Assembly: GCF_041146795.1 (NCBI RefSeq)
Contig: NC_135173.1
Coordinates: 57,774,865-57,838,864, forward strand
Reading direction: 5' to 3'
Source: Maylandia zebra
Lineage: Eukaryota > Chordata > Actinopteri > Cichliformes > Cichlidae
Length of the DNA stretch: 64,000 nucleotides
Made by a program: the position numbers and the translations under genes. The notes under the pieces are model-generated. The model made no database searches. It was not told the origin of the DNA and saw nothing but the letters and a program-made list of their open reading frames with translations. This document shows, piece by piece, positions 46,940-58,328 of the stretch (position 1 is its first letter; each line of letters starts with the position of its first letter).

Positions 46940-47290
46940 AGACTTGTTTTTCCAGAAAGGAGACGCTGCTCCACATCATCACACTGTCTAAACAAAAACC
47001 TTTTACCCTAATGGTCCAGCAGTCAGAATAGCCTTCTCACCTTCTTCTCCATCCATCGAACCTATGATCCAACTGCTATAGGCAGAACCTGGACTCATCG
47101 CTGAAAACAACCTTCAGATTCCAGTGCACAAGTTGTTGACACCAGTCCAAACATTCCTGATTGTGAAAGGCACTAATAGCAGGCCTACTAACTAGCAGTC
47201 CTGTGAGACTAGTTGTGTGCAGTCTGTTCTGGATTGCCTGGGTACACAGCTAGATTGGCTGTATCTGGGTGTCAGCAGCTCAAAACAAGA
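46940..47290 (-). pseudogene. Fossil Tc1-like transposase fragment
   Basis: On the minus strand, LVHWNLKVVFSDESRFCL (around 47070-47130) is the segment with the first catalytic Asp of a Tc1-type transposase. It is followed by a decayed DHRFDGWRRR. The flanks are too degraded to define element ends. Confidence 0.65.
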
Positions 47291-47299
47291 GTGAATAAC

Positions 47300-49370
47300 A
47301 GAATAAGTTGTTTGGCATTGGCAGGGAACAGTTGGCAATTTTTTCATGGGTATAAACCACCCTTCTGCTGCTCAACACACAAATGCATTTTCATTACAAA
47401 TGTGGCACCATTTAAGCGAAAGTAAACAGGCTTTCCAACAGTATACGATTTATTGCCAAGAAGCACTGTTACAACACTTAATACATTGATCAAGCATAAA
47501 TTTCCTAACTTTTGTGTTAAGTTTAGCTATGAAATAAGAAAACAGTAATATATATTCTGCAAAACTGGAAGCTATTACACTTTTTCCCAATAACATATGG
47601 ATACAGATTATGGTCAGTAATGTTTAGAGATGTATAGTATATGTTTCAGGCATAGTGGTAGGCATGTAGTAAATAGTAATCCTCCTTAATCCTTTGCCGG
47701 CTATATCTAAAGTTGTCAGATGGAGATCTACAGAGAGTATTAAAACTCTGTATGGCCCCACTAAGGACCACCCACCATGCAATGCTGCTTGCATGGTGTA
47801 TTTTACTGCCTAAAATGTAAAAAACATTTTACTTTATTTTGACAGGCAGAAGGAAAGAAGGAACGGCACACAGAAAATTTATGGATATAGTGAAGGAGGT
47901 GCATGCAGAGGGTCTTCACAGTGCTCTTACAGTTTTGATGAAGGGAAAGCTGAAATTAAGAAATAATTTTGGCTGACAAATTTTTACCACAAATGAGCCT
48001 ACACATGGCTCTGTATACATACTCAACAGTTTTCATAACTTCAAAAGAGAAATTAAAAAGAGAGTTACTTGTGGTGAAGACTATTTTAACAGCACTTTAA
48101 CAGCTTTATTTTTTTCTGTTTGCCATCATCATTATTATCATCACTACAAAAACCCACCTCTGAACTCTAGACATCTGTTAGATGTGTAATAAAGTAACTC
48201 TTTTCTAACAATGAACAACTTCCATGCATAAACCCCCAAACAAAACAGCCATAATAAAAGTAAACAATTATTACTGTTTTATTATTTTAAGATAACGCTG
48301 TAAAACCTTGTCTTTATGAGTACATAAATGCCTCTGTTTACATTGTACATGAACACAAAGAGACATGCAATGGATTATACAGTCTTGCTACCTGTTTCAC
48401 TCTCCTTTGCTGATGGAAGGTGTAAACAATGTACAATATGAATTATCCAACAGCAGATGTTGTGTAAAGATAAAAGAACACTTTCAGTACATTTGTTAGT
48501 TATTAAGGTACCCACAGTGCATAAAAATAATTTGTTAGCTTGCCCACATAGTCTTTGCTGTATAATGTTTAGCTTTTTATTCTAAATGATACAGGTTCTT
48601 AGCCATTTAGTAGAGGAAAAGCTTCACTGATGTACATTCAAAATTGTACATTTATTACAGCATACTGCTACAGTGTATAACAAAGGTGTGTTCTGACAGT
48701 TGGTGTGATGATTATACTGCTTTTAAGCTTACAAATTCTCAGAATAAGCAGTATTCCCCTCCAAGCTAAATACAATTTAAACTGAGCACTATGTTTCTAA
48801 CGGCAGGCGCTGATGCAACATGTCCTTGTCCACTCCTTTAACCTCACAGGGTTTGTTTGCCTATTTGCTCTTCCCCTTGTAGCTCTGCTCATGATATTAA
48901 GCTGCAAAGGGACTTTTTCCCCCCAATTGTCAGCATTGCCACTGTCTGCCTGTGGACACAGTAGTCAGATGTGGCCTTTTAATGCTCTGAAACTGATCAG
49001 ACATGACAGGATGAGGTTAATCTACCTCAGGAGTTAATGGGCTAGCTCACCAGGACTTCATAGTCGGCTGTTTACAAAAGCGGGGATTATGTATGTGCAA
49101 TATCAATGCCTTACTTTCAGTCTTAACACATTCATTAATTCTCACTTTTTACCTTTTTAGGGGGAAAAGAATGTGCTTACAAAGTGCTTACTAAAACACT
49201 TCAGCATTACCAGTTGATCATTATAAACTTAGATTTAAGGAAGAGTTAAAAGGCAATACAACTAGGAGAAATTACACAAACACATACACACACACAGGTG
49301 CAAATACATAGAAAATACTTTCTACAGTTTTTCCAGTTACATTTTTCCCTTATTAGCTTCTCATTATTGG
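47300..49370. other. Intergenic, AT-rich, nothing recognised
   Basis: No exons or named repeats seen. A small hairpin lies at 47773-47798 (CACCATGCAA with TTGCATGGTG, 6-base loop). Confidence 0.3.
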
Positions 49371-49379
49371 CTTCATTCA

Positions 49380-49945
49380 GAACTGCATTTACAATCCATC
49401 TCCTCATATACTATATCTTGAATAATCAGGACCCATTATATCTTAAAGACCTTGTAGTATCTTACTATCCAAAAAGAGGACTTCATTCTCTCATTGTAGG
49501 TTTACTTGTGGTTACTAGAATTTTCAAAACCCTCACTCAGTTATGCTGCATTGTGCTTAGGCTGTTGGGAGGCCTCCCATGATATACTGTTTCTTTTTCA
49601 TTCATTTCTTTTCGCTTCTATGTATTTATAAACCTCTACTATATTTAATCAAAAATACTTATTAAACATCATAAATACTTATTAAACTATTAAACTAAGC
49701 TATTTCTTCCATAGTGTGTCTTTTGTCCTGTTTCTTTCTGCTCTCTCTCTCTTTCCCCTCACCCCCGACTGGTTGTGGGGAATGGCCGCCCCTTCGTGAG
49801 GCTGCTTCTGCCTGAGATTTTTTCTTTGTTAAAAGGGAGTTTTTCATTCACTCTATTGCCAGTAGCTTGGTTGTGGGGTTCCATGTGCTTGAGGGAGTTT
49901 CTTTCTAATATTGTAAGATCTTAGATTTATAATATAAAGCACCTT
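49380..49945 (+). mobile_element. L2-clade LINE 3' fragment
   Basis: A degraded frame YILNNQDPLYLKDLVVSYYP...GLLVVTRIFK matches the LINE domain at 9331-10580. It is followed by the same untranslated tail (TTAAAAGGGAG, then a TATAAAGCACCTTGA end). Confidence 0.7.
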
Positions 49946-50059
49946 GAACAGAGTCTTGCTGACAGTTTATGTGGGTTGTATGTAATTTTAATAGAACAAA
50001 TATGGATTAAATTAGATTTTTAATAACAAAAAAAAATCAAACAGTGGCAGTGTTTTTCT

Positions 50060-50290
50060 ACTTTTCACACTCACATTCACACCTATGGACGATTTAGAAT
50101 TATCAATTAACCTAACCTCACCTCCCCCCACTCCATGTCTTTGGACTGTGGGAGGAAGCTGAAGTACCCAGAGAGAACACGGGGACCACGGGAGAACATG
50201 CAAACTCCACATAGTAAGACCCTGATCTGATGGTAAAATTGAAGTCAGGACCTTGCTGTGAGGCAACAGTGCTAACCATAGCTGCTCCAT
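50060..50290 (-). repeat. Widespread fish SINE-type repeat, reverse orientation
   Basis: CTTTGGACTGTGGGAGGAAG, GAGAACATGCAAACTCCAC and CTTGCTGTGAGGCAACAGTG are landmark pieces of a very common fish repeat. The tRNA-like head points to the right (about 50290). Confidence 0.6.
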
Positions 50291-50571
50291 GATGTTATTC
50301 AAATTTCTATTATTTTACAGTACTATTTTGACCCCTCTCAGAATATAACCTTTTTAACAGGTCAATGCAGAGTGGAGTGGAGTGGAGTTAGACTTCATCA
50401 TGGTAACTGATACTAAGCTGCCTAACAGATTACACAGGCATTGGCTCTGTTTCACTGTGCCTTTTGATAAAATAATCTGTAATAACTGAAAGTAGACATA
50501 GATGATTAAACTAAAACTAGGTATAAAAAATATATTATTTAACTTTAAACTAACAAACAAATCCAACAAGG

Positions 50572-50882
50572 GCGGAGGTGGTGCAGTGTTTGGCACTTTT
50601 CCCTTATAGCAACTATGTCTTGGGTCCAAATTTACAATCCGACTGGGGCCTTTCTTTCTTTCTTTTCTGGTGGGCCTTTCTGCATGGAGTTTGCATGTCC
50701 TTTTTATGTCTGTGTGGGTTCTCTACAGGTACTGTGACTGCTCCCACAGTCCTGAGATATGCAGATAGTGGAGTAAGGTAAATTTGTGATTTTAAATTGG
50801 GTTTAGATATGAATGTTAGTGCGAATGGTTGTCTGTCTCTCTGTGTTAGCCCTGTCCAGGGTGTACCCTGCCTCTTGCCCCA
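50572..50882 (+). repeat. Left part of a SINE-type repeat split by the 10.66 kb element
   Basis: A tRNA-like head (GGCGGAGGTGGTGCAGTG), GGAGTTTGCATGTCC, CCCACAGTCCTGAGATATGC and GTCCAGGGTGTACCCTGCCT follow in the family's normal order, then stop at CCCCA (50882). The missing 3' part, TGGCACCAGCACCCCTGAAA and an AGATGGATGAA tail, resumes at 61541. Confidence 0.7.
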
Positions 50883-50925
50883 CACTCAGAAAAATAAAAG
50901 GTGCCAACTGGAACCAAAAGTGGTT

Positions 50926-51200
50926 CTTTAGACTGATGCCATAGAAGAACCTTTTTTGGTGCCACAAAGAACCTTTCAAACAATGGTTCTTTGAAGAACC
51001 ATTTCTTTCAGTGGTTCATTGAAGAACCTTTAAAGGTGCCCCAAAGAACCATCAAGAAATGGTTCTTTGGGGCACCTTTAATGGTTTTTCAAAGAACCTT
51101 TTTAAAAATAGTTCTTTAAAGAATCATTTTTAAAAAGGTCCTTCAAATGGTTCTTTAAAAGAACCATTTTAAAGAACCTTTTTTGAGTGGTTCTTTAAAA
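50926..51200. repeat. Left subterminal AGAACC/GGTTCTTT repeat cluster
   Basis: More than a dozen copies of GGTTCTTT or AAAGAACC in both orientations, with local hairpins such as GGTGCCCCAAAGAACC and its complement. The matching right cluster is at 61388-61530. Subterminal motif clusters of this kind are transposase-binding arrays in CACTA elements. Confidence 0.8.
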
Positions 51201-51234
51201 AAACATTTTAAATCTTTCAAAATAAAATGCATCA

Positions 51235-51729
51235 TAAATTGAATTTGAGTAGGGTAAAAATAAATACGAGCACAGCATAGACATATATTAATGGTTTATT
51301 GTCATTTTGTAGTTACCAAAAGACAAAAAGGCATTTTAACCCTCAGCACAACATCACTACTAATACATGTCACATATTAGTGTTTTAAACAGTAATAATT
51401 AAATATATTTGCTATACTATAAATAAATATATATATAAATACTATAGCTACAGATAACACAACAATACATGTATTGTTTAATTAATAAAACATCAGAAAG
51501 TGATAAAACACATTAGAAATAGCAATAGCTTCATAACAGACCAATAAATCAACACATTTTCATCAGCAGATGTTTGTATGTTCAGTAAAAATATTTCAAC
51601 AACAAGTTTATGATTAAAATGATCAATGAACTTTAGCATTACGCTATGTAATGTACGTTTCATGTTGTACTCATGGTCCTTTGTTAGTCCAGTTTAGGAT
51701 AATGTCTCTGACGTATGTTTCATATCAAA
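51235..51729. other. AT-rich cargo, nothing recognised
   Basis: No frames or repeat ends between the subterminal cluster and the DD37E element. Confidence 0.3.
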
Positions 51730-51731
51730 TA

Positions 51732-53291
51732 CAGGGAGTGCAGAATTATTAGGCAAATGAGTATTTTGTCCACATCATCCTCTTCATGCATGTTGTCTTA
51801 CTCCAAGCTGTATAGGCTCGAGAGCCTACTACCAATTAAGCATATTAGGTGATGTGCATCTCTGTAATGAGAAGGGGTGTGGTCTAATGACATCAACACT
51901 CTATATCTGGTGTGCATAATTATTAGGCAACGTCCTTTCCTTTGGCAAAATGGGTCAAAAGAAGGACTTGACAGGCTCAGAAAAGTCAAAAATAGTGAGA
52001 TATCTTGCAGAGGGATGCAGCAGTCTCAAAATTGCAAAGCTTCTGAAGCGTGATTATCGAACAATCAAGCGTTTTATTCAAAATAGTCAACAGGGTCGCA
52101 AGAAGCGTGTGGAAAAACCAAGGCGCAAAATAACTGCCCATGAACTGAGAAAAGTCAAGCGTGCAGCTGCCAAGATGCCACTTGCCACCAGTTTGGCCAT
52201 ATTTCAGAGCTGCAACATCACTGGAGTGCCCAAAAGCACAAGGTGTGCAATACTCAGAGACATGGCCAAGGTAAGAAAGGCTGAAAGACGACCACCACTG
52301 AACAAGACACACAAGCTGAAACGTCAAGACTGGGCCAAGAAATATCTCAAGACTGATTTTTCTAAGGTTTTATGGACTGATGAAATGAGAGTGAGTCTTG
52401 ATGGGCCAGATGGATGGGCCCGTGGCTGGATTGGTAAAGGGCAGAGAGCTCCAGTCCGACTCAGACGCCAGCAAGGTGGAGGTGGAGTACTGGTTTGGGC
52501 TGGTATCATCAAAGATGAGCTTGTGGGGCCTTTTCGGGTTGAGGATGGAGTCAAGCTCAACTCCCAGTCCTACTGCCAGTTTCTGGAAGACACCTTCTTC
52601 AAGCAGTGGTACAGGAAGAAGTCTGCATCCTTCAAGAAAAACATGATTTCCATGCAGGACAATGCTCCATCACACGCGTCCAAGTACTCCACAGCGTGGC
52701 TGGCAAGAAAGGGTATAAAAGAAGAAAAACTAATGACATGGCCTCCTTGTTCACCTGATCTGAACCCCATTGAGAACCTGTGGTCCATCATCAAATGTGA
52801 GATTTACAAGGAGGGAAAACAGTACTCCTCTCTGAACAGTGTCTGGGAGGCTGTGGTTGCTGCTGCACGCAATGTTGATGGTGAACAGATCAAAACACTG
52901 ACAGAATCCATGGATGGCAGGCTTTTGAGTGTCCTTGCAAAGAAAGGTGGCTATATTGGTCGCTGATTTGTTTTTGTTTTGTTTTTGAATGTCAGAAATG
53001 TATATTTGTGAATGTGGAGATGTTATATTGGTTTCGCTGGTAAAAATAAATAATTGAAATGGGTATATATTTGTTTTTTGTTAAGTTGCCTAATAATTAT
53101 GCACAGTAATAGTCACCTGCACACACAGATATCCCCCTAAAATAGCTAAAACTAAAAACAAACTAAAAACTACTTCCAAAAACATTCAGCTTTGATATTA
53201 ATGAGTTTTTTGGGTTCATTGAGAACATGGTTGTTGTTCAATAATAATATTCCTCAAAAATACAACTTGCCTAATAATTCTGCACTCCCTG
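51732..53291 (+). mobile_element. Intact Tc1/mariner-type DD37E transposon, 1.56 kb
   Basis: Ends CAGGGAGTGCAGAATTATTA (51732) and its complement (ending 53291), flanked by TA on both sides. The terminal repeats share the CCTAATAATT motif twice per end: at the tip, and about 170 bp inward on each side next to CATAATTATTAGGCAA. It encloses a complete transposase. It lies only 28 bp from the broken nesprin exon. Confidence 0.93.
51950..52966 (+). CDS. DD37E transposase, full length
   Basis: 338 codons without interruption. The N-terminus MGQKKDLTGSEKSKIVRYL begins a helix-turn-helix DNA-binding region. Catalytic residues are the Asp of LWTDEMRVSL, the Asp of SMQDNAPSHAS and the Glu of LNPIENLW, with 37 residues between the last two. 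That spacing, length and sequence style fit the DD37E (TRT-like) group known from teleosts. The enzyme would move the element at TA targets and could also mobilise the broken copy at 34620-36294. Confidence 0.93.
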   Translation: MGQKKDLTGSEKSKIVRYLAEGCSSLKIAKLLKRDYRTIKRFIQNSQQGRKKRVEKPRRKITAHELRKVKRAAAKMPLATSLAIFQSCNITGVPKSTRCAILRDMAKVRKAERRPPLNKTHKLKRQDWAKKYLKTDFSKVLWTDEMRVSLDGPDGWARGWIGKGQRAPVRLRRQQGGGGVLVWAGIIKDELVGPFRVEDGVKLNSQSYCQFLEDTFFKQWYRKKSASFKKNMISMQDNAPSHASKYSTAWLARKGIKEEKLMTWPPCSPDLNPIENLWSIIKCEIYKEGKQYSSLNSVWEAVVAAARNVDGEQIKTLTESMDGRLLSVLAKKGGYIGR

Positions 53292-53319
53292 TATATGTCA
53301 TATCAAAACAAGCCCACAC

Positions 53320-53686
53320 CTGCAGTTGTTTCAGTTTTTCACTGGTGTTTCCTGTCAGCTGGTCAACCTCACATCCATATCAGCCAACCAAATGACAAGT
53401 TCCTCCCTTTGTGCTTCAAATCCCTCCCACTCTGAGACAAGGAGCTGAAAGAGATCGAGAAAAGAGTCAATTATAAAGAAGAGAAAAGTGAAACCCTCCT
53501 CAGAAGGTCTGACTCGCATACCTGCAGTTGACCTGTGATGGACTCCAGTTTGGCGTTCACGTCATCCCTCGCCGATGCCAGCAGCCGAGTCTGCAGGGTG
53601 CCCTGGAAGAGCTCAGTTAATGTTCGACTCCTCCTGGTCAGGCTCTCCAGCTGGATGAGCCGAGGTCTCCCCTCTCGCCGCTGCCT
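53320..53686 (-). pseudogene. Nesprin (syne) gene fragment, two exons, second one frameshifted
   Basis: Exon A (53522-53686) has an acceptor (tgttcag) and a donor (gtatgc) and encodes 55 residues from RQRREGRPRL to AKLESITGQLQ in phase 0. Exon B (53320-53444) has an acceptor (ctctttcag) and a donor (CTGCAG|gtgtgg). It begins LLVSEWEGFEAQREELVIWL and continues ADMDVRLT. This is a spectrin repeat of the nesprin type (KASH-linker proteins that tether the nucleus to the cytoskeleton). After RLT about 13 bp are lost: the frame then hits a stop, while TGNTSEKLKQLQ continues in the next frame. Neighbouring nesprin exons are absent. I infer a captured or duplicated fragment, not a working gene. Assignment to syne1, syne2 or another member is not possible here. 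Confidence 0.75.
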
Positions 53687-53699
53687 CTGAACACAGAAA

Positions 53700-54534
53700 C
53701 ACAAATTGCATCTGAAGCAGGAGGTGCAGATTTTTTTGCTATTCTTTTCTAAATCCAGGCTAGATCACGTGGAGGTATTTGGAAAACTTTTTTGGCCAGC
53801 GGACAACTGTTGTCTTGCAGAAAGTCAAATCAAACATATGCGATACACAATCAATTCACAAGAGCACATAAAAAAATAAGTCCAGTTCTTGCCTGATTTC
53901 AAGTGAAATCTGCATCAAAACAGGGTGACAGAAGTAAAACGAGAGCACAAAGCCTCACTTTTTACAAGCCTGCTATTACAGTTCTCCTCTATGCAGACGA
54001 CTTTCCTGTTTTCAAGGCGCAACTTGGATCTGCTGTACGAATCTTATGGATACACACTAAATGAAACAATAGTGTGCATGACTCCAGATTCTGATCCCTC
54101 ATCCTAATATGGTCCCAACATAGCAACAGCAAGAAAGCAAATGTTGAGGCTTCAAAATACAAAGTCCATAAACCAATGGCTGACATGGGTTTTATCATAA
54201 GGGTGATAAATATACAAATTTCAGTCTGTCTTAGAGATTTGATGTTCATTTACCTGCAGATGCACTATACGTACCTGCTCCATGGTTTTTCACAACATTT
54301 TGCACATCACTATTTAATACAGGAAGTAGGTGAACTAAAACAAGTCATCGTTCTTTGTGAGAGGACCATATTAATGAAACCAACCTCAATGACATCATAG
54401 GGATCCCTAAAGATGCTCCTGCTGCTTTTCTTCCTCCTCATCCTAAGCTTCCTTCTCCTTGTCCTCGCCTTCCATCCAATTGTAATTCAACCTAATTGTG
54501 TTTCTCCCCCTCCTCTTCCTCATTTTGTTACTTG
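53700..54534. other. Cargo between nesprin exons and the palindrome
   Basis: No further nesprin exon is visible. About 54130-54200 is a diverged copy of the dispersed repeat at 38150-38285. A pyrimidine-rich stretch lies at 54410-54540. Confidence 0.35.
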
Positions 54535-57500
54535 TGTCAAGCCAGCCTCCAATTCGAGACTTGCAGTCAAGCCAGCCTCCAGTTTGTTTTACGTTCCCTG
54601 TGTATTCAAAGTATTACGGGAATGGATGTGGAAACCGGATTTCAAAATAAAAGCCAACTTCGAGTGAATTAACAGATATGTTAAGAACATAATAACATAT
54701 AATTTAGGCTTTTTTTTTTTTTACAAACTCTAATGTTAGATCTATATGACACAGCCTTGTACCCTAATTGTGCCCTGTCACTATCAAGGCCATCTTATTT
54801 TGGATTTCAAAGTAAAAGCCCTGTGAATCTTCATTTTTGAACTACTCTTTCAATGACTTAATAATGCTCTTAAAAGCAAAAGTCGTATTTCCAAATACTA
54901 TTTGAACTTTATATCAACACTTTCCAACCACAGTCTTTTTACAGTGATACCATATCAATATCAAGTCAGTCTGATTTTGCCTTTCATAGTAATGGCCCTT
55001 TGAAATTGTCCACAATTGACCTAACTTTCAGTGATTTCAAAATGCTCTAAAATGGCACATTCCTGTTTCCACAGGGTAATTCCACCTTAGATCAACAGTA
55101 TACAGCCCCACAGTGATACCATATCAATATCAAGTCATTCTGATTATGCCTTCCAAAATAAATGCCCTTTCAAATTGAGCATATACGGCCTACTTTTTTG
55201 ACGATTTCAAAATGTTCTTAAACAGAATTTTGCTGTTTCCACAGGATAATTTCACTTTAGGTCAACAGTATACAACCTCACGATGTTACCATATCAATTT
55301 CAAGTAATTCTGATTATGCCTTCCAAAATAATGGCCTGTTGAAAATGCCCATAATTGACCTAACTTTCAGTGATTTCAGAATGCTCTAAAAAGGAAGATT
55401 TCAGTTTCCACAGGATAATTCCACTTTAGATCAACAGTATCCAACCCGACAGTAAAACCATGTAAATTTCATGTTGGTCTGATTTCGCCTTTCAAATTAA
55501 TGGCCCGTCGAATTTGTCCATATGTGATATACTCTTTCAATTATTTCAGAATGTTTTAAAAATGAAAATTGCTGTTTCAACACATATTGGGTTTTCATTT
55601 TGAAAAGCAAAATCAGACTCAATTGATTATGACAGAATTGAATCATAAAGATGATGTAAAAGGAAGCTGAAATTGCCACTAGGTTGTAATTGATAGTACG
55701 TTTATATTTTAAGTCTGTGGAAAGATGTCATTCTAAATAAAGAAATTACAAAACAGCTTGCAAACCAACCATGACATCTTTCCACAGACTTAAAATATAA
55801 ACGTACTATCAATTACAACCTAGTGGCAATTTCAGCTTCCTTTTACATCATCTTTATGATTCAATTCTGTCATAATCAATTGAGTCTGATTTTGCTTTTC
55901 AAAATGAAAACCCAATATGTGTTGAAACAGCAATTTTCATTTTTAAAACATTCTGAAATAATTGAAAGAGTATATCACATATGGACAAATTCGACGGGCC
56001 ATTAATTTGAAAGGCGAAATCAGACCAACATGAAATTTACATGGTTTTACTGTCGGGTTGGATACTGTTGATCTAAAGTGGAATTATCCTGTGGAAACTG
56101 AAATCTTCCTTTTTAGAGCATTCTGAAATCACTGAAAGTTAGGTCAATTATGGGCATTTTCAACAGGCCATTATTTTGGAAGGCATAATCAGAATTACTT
56201 GAAATTGATATGGTAACATCGTGAGGTTGTATACTGTTGACCTAAAGTGAAATTATCCTGTGGAAACAGCAAAATTATGTTTAAGAACATTTTGAAATCG
56301 TCAAAAAAGTAGGCCGTATATGCTCAATTTGAAAGGGCATTTATTTTGGAAGGCATAATCAGAATGACTTGATATTGATATGGTATCACTGTGGGGCTGT
56401 ATACTGTTGATTTAAGGTGGAATTACCCTGTGGAAACAGGAATTTTCCATTTTAGAGCATTTTGAAATTGTTCCAGGATCAAGTCAGATATGGGCAGTTT
56501 GAAAATGCTTTTATTTTTGAAAGCAAAATCAGAATGACTTGATATTGATATGGTAACATCGTCAGGTTGTATACTGTTGAACTAAAGTGAAATTATCCTG
56601 TGGAAACAGCAAAATTCTGTTTAAGAACATTTTGAAATCGTCAAAAAAGTAGGCCGTATATGCTCAATTTGAAAGGGCATTTATTTTGGAAGGCATAATC
56701 AGAATGACTTGATATTGATATGGTATCACTGTGGGGCTGTATACTGTTGATCTGGAGTGGAATTACCCTGTGGAAACAGGAAATTTCCATTTTAGAGCAT
56801 TTTGAAATCACTGAAAGTTAGGTCAATTATGGACAATTTAAAAAGTCTTTTACTTTGGAAGGCATAATCAGAATGACTTGACATTGATATGGTATCACTG
56901 TGGGGCTGTATACTGTTGATCTAAGGTGGAATTACCCTGTGGAAACAGGAATTTTCCATTTTAGAGCATTTTGAAATTGTTCCAGGATCAAGTCAGATAT
57001 GGGCATTTTGAAAATGCTTTTATTTTTGAAAGCAAAATCAGAATGACTTGATATTGATGTGGTAACATCGTGAGGTTGTATACTGTTGACCTAAAGTGAA
57101 ATTATCCTGTGGAAACAGCAATTTTCACTTTTAGAGCATTTTGAAATCTTTAAAAGAGTAGGTCGTATCTTGGCAATTTGAAAAGTCTTTTATTTTGGAA
57201 GGCATAATCAGAATGACTTGATATTGATATGGTAACATCGTGAGGTTGTATACTGTTGACCTAAAGTGAAATTATCCTGTGGAAACAGCAAAATTCTGTT
57301 TAAGAACATTTTGAAATCGTTAAAAAAGTAGGTCGTATATATGCTCAATTTGAAAGGGCATTTATTTTGGAAGGCATAATCAGAATGACTTGATATTGAT
57401 ATGGTATCACTGTGGGGCTGTATACTGTTGATCTAAGGTGGAATTACCCTGTGGAAACAGGAATTTTCCATTTTAGAGCATTTTGAAATTGTTCCAGGAT

Positions 57501-58328
57501 CAAGTCAGATATGGGCAGTTTGAAAATGCTTTTATTTTTGAAAGCAAAATCAGAATGACTTGATATTGATATGGTAACATCGTCAGGTTGTATACTGTTG
57601 AACTAAAGTGAAATTATCCTGTGGAAACAGCAAAATTCTGTTTAAGAACATTTTGAAATCGTCAAAAAAGTAGGCCGTATATGCTCAATTTGAAAGGGCA
57701 TTTATTTTGGAAGGCATAATCAGAATGACTTGATATTGATATGGTATCACTGTGGGGCTGTATACTGTTGATCTAAGGTGGAATTACCCTGTGGAAACAG
57801 GAATGTGCCATTTTAGAGCATTTTGAAATCACTGAAAGTTAGGTCAATTGTGGACAATTTCAAAGGGCCATTACTATGAAAGGCAAAATCAGACTGACTT
57901 GATATTGATATGGTATCACTGTAAAAAGACTGTGGTTGGAAAGTGTTGATATAAAGTTCAAATAGTATTTGGAAATACGACTTTTGCTTTTAAGAGCATT
58001 ATTAAGTCATTGAAAGAGTAGTTCAAAAATGAAGATTCACAGGGCTTTTACTTTGAAATCCAAAATAAGATGGCCTTGATAGTGACAGGGCACAATTAGG
58101 GTACAAGGCTGTGTCATATAGATCTAACATTAGAGTTTGTAAAAAAAAAAAAAGCCTAAATTATATGTTATTATGTTCTTAACATATCTGTTAATTCACT
58201 CGAAGTTGGCTTTTATTTTGAAATCCGGTTTCCACATCCATTCCCGTAATACTTTGAATACACAGGGAACGTAAGACAAACTGGAGGCTGGCTTGACTGC
58301 AAGTCTCGAATTGGAGGCTGGCTTGACA
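54535..58328. repeat. Foldback-type giant inverted repeat with ~170-bp tandem units
   Basis: The left arm 54535-55731 (1197 bp) and right arm 55771-58328 (2558 bp) are inverted copies around a 39-bp spacer (55732-55770). They begin and end TGTCAAGCCAGCC / GGCTGGCTTGACA. Each arm is built from ~170-bp tandem monomers with the landmark ATACTGTTGA or its complement: 4 in the left arm and 12 in the right. The arm lengths differ by 1361 bp, that is 8 units of 170. Flanks show no clear target duplication. Twin 60-codon frames at 55497-55679 and 55823-56005 are mirror images and not genes. Confidence 0.9.
55990..57960 (+). repeat. ~170-bp tandem repeat array, right arm
   Basis: Landmark TATACTGTTGA recurs near 56229, 56400, 56570, 56740, 56908, 57079, 57249, 57420, 57591 and 57761, with weaker copies near 56062 and 57937. 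Two monomer types (GTATCACTGTGGGG and GTAACATCGT) are interspersed. The block near 56520-56860 recurs almost unchanged 1021 bp later (six monomers), so there is higher-order structure. Confidence 0.9.

Noticed and set aside
52398-52646. 82-codon frame inside the DD37E transposase
   Set aside because: It is an alternate-frame reading. The same frame appears in the other copy, simply because the DNA is shared.
55497-56005. Two identical 60-codon frames facing each other
   Set aside because: They are mirror copies generated by the palindrome, with no start context, splice sites or protein-like composition.
55990-57960. Regular array considered as CRISPR-like
   Set aside because: The units are ~170-bp contiguous tandem monomers without unique spacers, in a vertebrate genome. 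It is a satellite-type array.
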